Shown: positions 5,030 to 6,263 of the stretch, one piece after another
How positions within the stretch are numbered: position 1 is the first letter of the stretch
How the letters are laid out: each line of letters begins with the position of its first letter
Assembly (NCBI GenBank): GCA_946405045.1
Contig: CAMJFV010000126.1
Span: 1 to 6,263 of the forward strand
DNA: 6,263 bases
Origin: an uncultured Bacteroidales bacterium
GTDB lineage: Bacteria; Bacteroidota; Bacteroidia; Bacteroidales; Paludibacteraceae
Direction: 5' to 3'
Translations under genes and position numbers: made by a program
The notes under the pieces: model-generated
Told to the model about the DNA's origin: nothing
The model's input: the letters and a program-made list of their open reading frames with translations, nothing else
The model's database searches: none

Positions 5030-6193
5030 TTACTTTAAGTTTTCTTTAATTCTCTGAAGTGCCTCCGACAATTTTTCCTCAGTTGAGCATAGAGAGATAC
5101 GAATATATCTGTCTCCATTGCTTCCGAATATGAATCCAGGGGTTACGAACACTCGGCAATCGTAAAGGATCTTGTCTGCCACCTCTTCACAGCTTTTGTA
5201 AGTTGCTGGAATCTTTCCCCACATGAACAAGCCGACCTGGCTCTTATCATAAGTACATCCTATATAATCCAAGATTGCCTCTGCGTATTTTCTTCTTGCT
5301 CTGTAGACGGAATTGATACTGTCATACCAATCTTGTCCTGCCTCCAATGCTTTGGCAGCAGCCATCTGCATAGGCTTGAACATTCCTGAGTCGACGTTGC
5401 TCTTCGCCTTCAACACGTATGAGATCAACTCTGGATTTCCAGCAAGCATACCGATTCTCCATCCTGGCATGTTTAGTGATTTACTTGTTGAATTCAACTC
5501 AAAGCAGCACTCTTTTGCACGTGGTACAGAAAGCAGACTCATTGGGTTGTCATTCAAGATGAAGCTGTATGGATTATCATTCACGATGATGATGTTGTGA
5601 CGAAGTCCGAAATCCACAAGTTTTTCGAAAGTCTCGCGACGTGCGTTTCCACCTGTAGGCATATTAGGATAATTAGTCCACATCATCTTCACACCAGAAA
5701 GATCCATCTTCTCCAACTTCTCAAAATCTGGCTGCCAACCATTCTCCTCGTTCAAATCGTAGTTGATAATTCTAGCTCCAAGAATCTTGGAAGCAGATGT
5801 GTAAGTAGGATAACCTGGATTTGGCACCAAAACACCGTCGCCTGGATTGATGAATGTTAGCGACAAGAAAAAGACTCCTTCCTTAGAACCGATCAAAGGC
5901 AAAATCTCTTTGTTTGGATCAAGGTCAACGCCATACCAACGCTTGTAAAAATTAGAAAATGCCTTACGTAGTTCTGGAATACCCTGATACGACTGGTATC
6001 CGTGAGCATTTGGCTGGTGAGCCACTTCATTAAGAGTGTCAAGAGCCTCATTAGACGGCATCTTGTCTGGGCTACCGATACCCAAATTAATAATATCTTT
6101 TCCTTGTGCGTTCAATTCAGCCACCTCTCTAAGCTTCTTTGAGAAGTAGTATTCCTGAATCTCTAAAATTCTATCAGCTGGTGTGATATTCAT
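5030..6193 (-). CDS. PLP-dependent class I/II aminotransferase, probably for aromatic amino acids
   Basis: The 387-residue protein has the full fold-type I set: GIGSPD (38-43), NPGYPTY (125-131), NYPNMPTGG (174-182), NDNPYS (205-210) with the cofactor-binding Asp206 and Tyr209, STSKSLNMPGWRIG (235-248) with Lys238 as the Schiff-base lysine, and YIRISL (363-368) with Arg365 as the likely substrate-carboxylate arginine. The length is normal and nothing is missing. Its place directly before the DAHP synthase/chorismate mutase and tyrA suggests it transaminates 4-hydroxyphenylpyruvate and phenylpyruvate to tyrosine and phenylalanine. That substrate choice is inferred from context; motifs alone would also fit an aspartate- or LL-diaminopimelate-type aminotransferase. 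The start at 6193 follows an A-rich leader without Shine-Dalgarno, usual for Bacteroidota, and aligns with the expected N terminus. Confidence 0.9.
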   Translation of the reverse strand: MNITPADRILEIQEYYFSKKLREVAELNAQGKDIINLGIGSPDKMPSNEALDTLNEVAHQPNAHGYQSYQGIPELRKAFSNFYKRWYGVDLDPNKEILPLIGSKEGVFFLSLTFINPGDGVLVPNPGYPTYTSASKILGARIINYDLNEENGWQPDFEKLEKMDLSGVKMMWTNYPNMPTGGNARRETFEKLVDFGLRHNIIIVNDNPYSFILNDNPMSLLSVPRAKECCFELNSTSKSLNMPGWRIGMLAGNPELISYVLKAKSNVDSGMFKPMQMAAAKALEAGQDWYDSINSVYRARRKYAEAILDYIGCTYDKSQVGLFMWGKIPATYKSCEEVADKILYDCRVFVTPGFIFGSNGDRYIRISLCSTEEKLSEALQRIKENLK

Positions 6194-6232
6194 ATTATTT
6201 TTTACGTTTACGTTTTCTTTTTTGTTTCTGGT

Positions 6233-6263
6233 TCAGCCTACTGCCTTCACCTTATATATTAAA
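6233..6263 (-). CDS. Possible 3' end of an upstream gene (last nine codons)
   Basis: One minus-strand frame is open from the window edge and ends LIYKVKAVG followed by TGA at 6235-6233, 39 bp before the aminotransferase start. In Bacteroidales the gene ahead of this aminotransferase is commonly prephenate dehydratase (pheA), but nine residues are too few to recognise it. The other two frames hit stops within the first 12 bases. Confidence 0.25.
   Translation of the reverse strand, partial: LIYKVKAVG

Noticed and set aside
5313..5860. Plus-strand frames opposite the aminotransferase
   Set aside because: Antisense to a gene with an intact PLP-binding motif set; no start context or conserved features.
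6194..6220. Repeated ACGTAA motif upstream of the aminotransferase
   Set aside because: Only about two copies in an A-rich leader; more likely low-complexity sequence than an operator.

Overview
The window looks like chromosomal DNA from the phylum Bacteroidota, most likely order Bacteroidales. The evidence is a DAHP synthase with a C-terminal chorismate mutase domain, sitting between a class I/II aminotransferase and a short ACT-less prephenate dehydrogenase (a known Bacteroidales gene order). There are also promoter-like TAnnTTTG boxes of the Bacteroidota sigma-factor type, A-rich rather than Shine-Dalgarno-like leaders, and A+T-rich intergenic DNA. Every supported gene is on the minus strand, so transcription runs from high to low coordinates. 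The genus cannot be fixed from the sequence.

Region by region, in the direction of transcription: 6233-6263 may hold the last codons of an upstream gene, too short to identify. 5030-6193 is a PLP-dependent aminotransferase, 3944-5005 a fused DAHP synthase/chorismate mutase, and 3032-3805 prephenate dehydrogenase (tyrA). Together they cover entry into the shikimate pathway, chorismate to prephenate, prephenate to 4-hydroxyphenylpyruvate, and probably the final transamination to tyrosine or phenylalanine. The 138-bp gap before tyrA is filled by arrays of a 7-bp repeat in inverted arrangement. A strong intrinsic terminator (2975-3004) closes the cluster.

From 2173 to 2974 there is about 800 bp without a credible protein gene. 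It contains a promoter-like element (2532-2564), several hairpins, one of them capped by a GNRA tetraloop, and an intrinsic terminator (2257-2286), all on the minus strand. G-U wobbles pair only in the minus-strand transcript. This is a good candidate for an undescribed small RNA of about 260 nt, or for a terminated leader of the next gene. It is the most interesting item in the window. The upstream half of the gap has only weak REP-like palindromes.

991-2142 encodes a membrane-tethered AraC-type regulator: one membrane segment at each end of an external beta-rich domain, and a cytoplasmic AraC DNA-binding domain. A perfect 13-bp inverted repeat followed by a T-rich tract terminates it. 1-850 is the N-terminal part of a flippase of the polysaccharide-export (Wzx/MOP) type, which runs out of the window at its 3' end.
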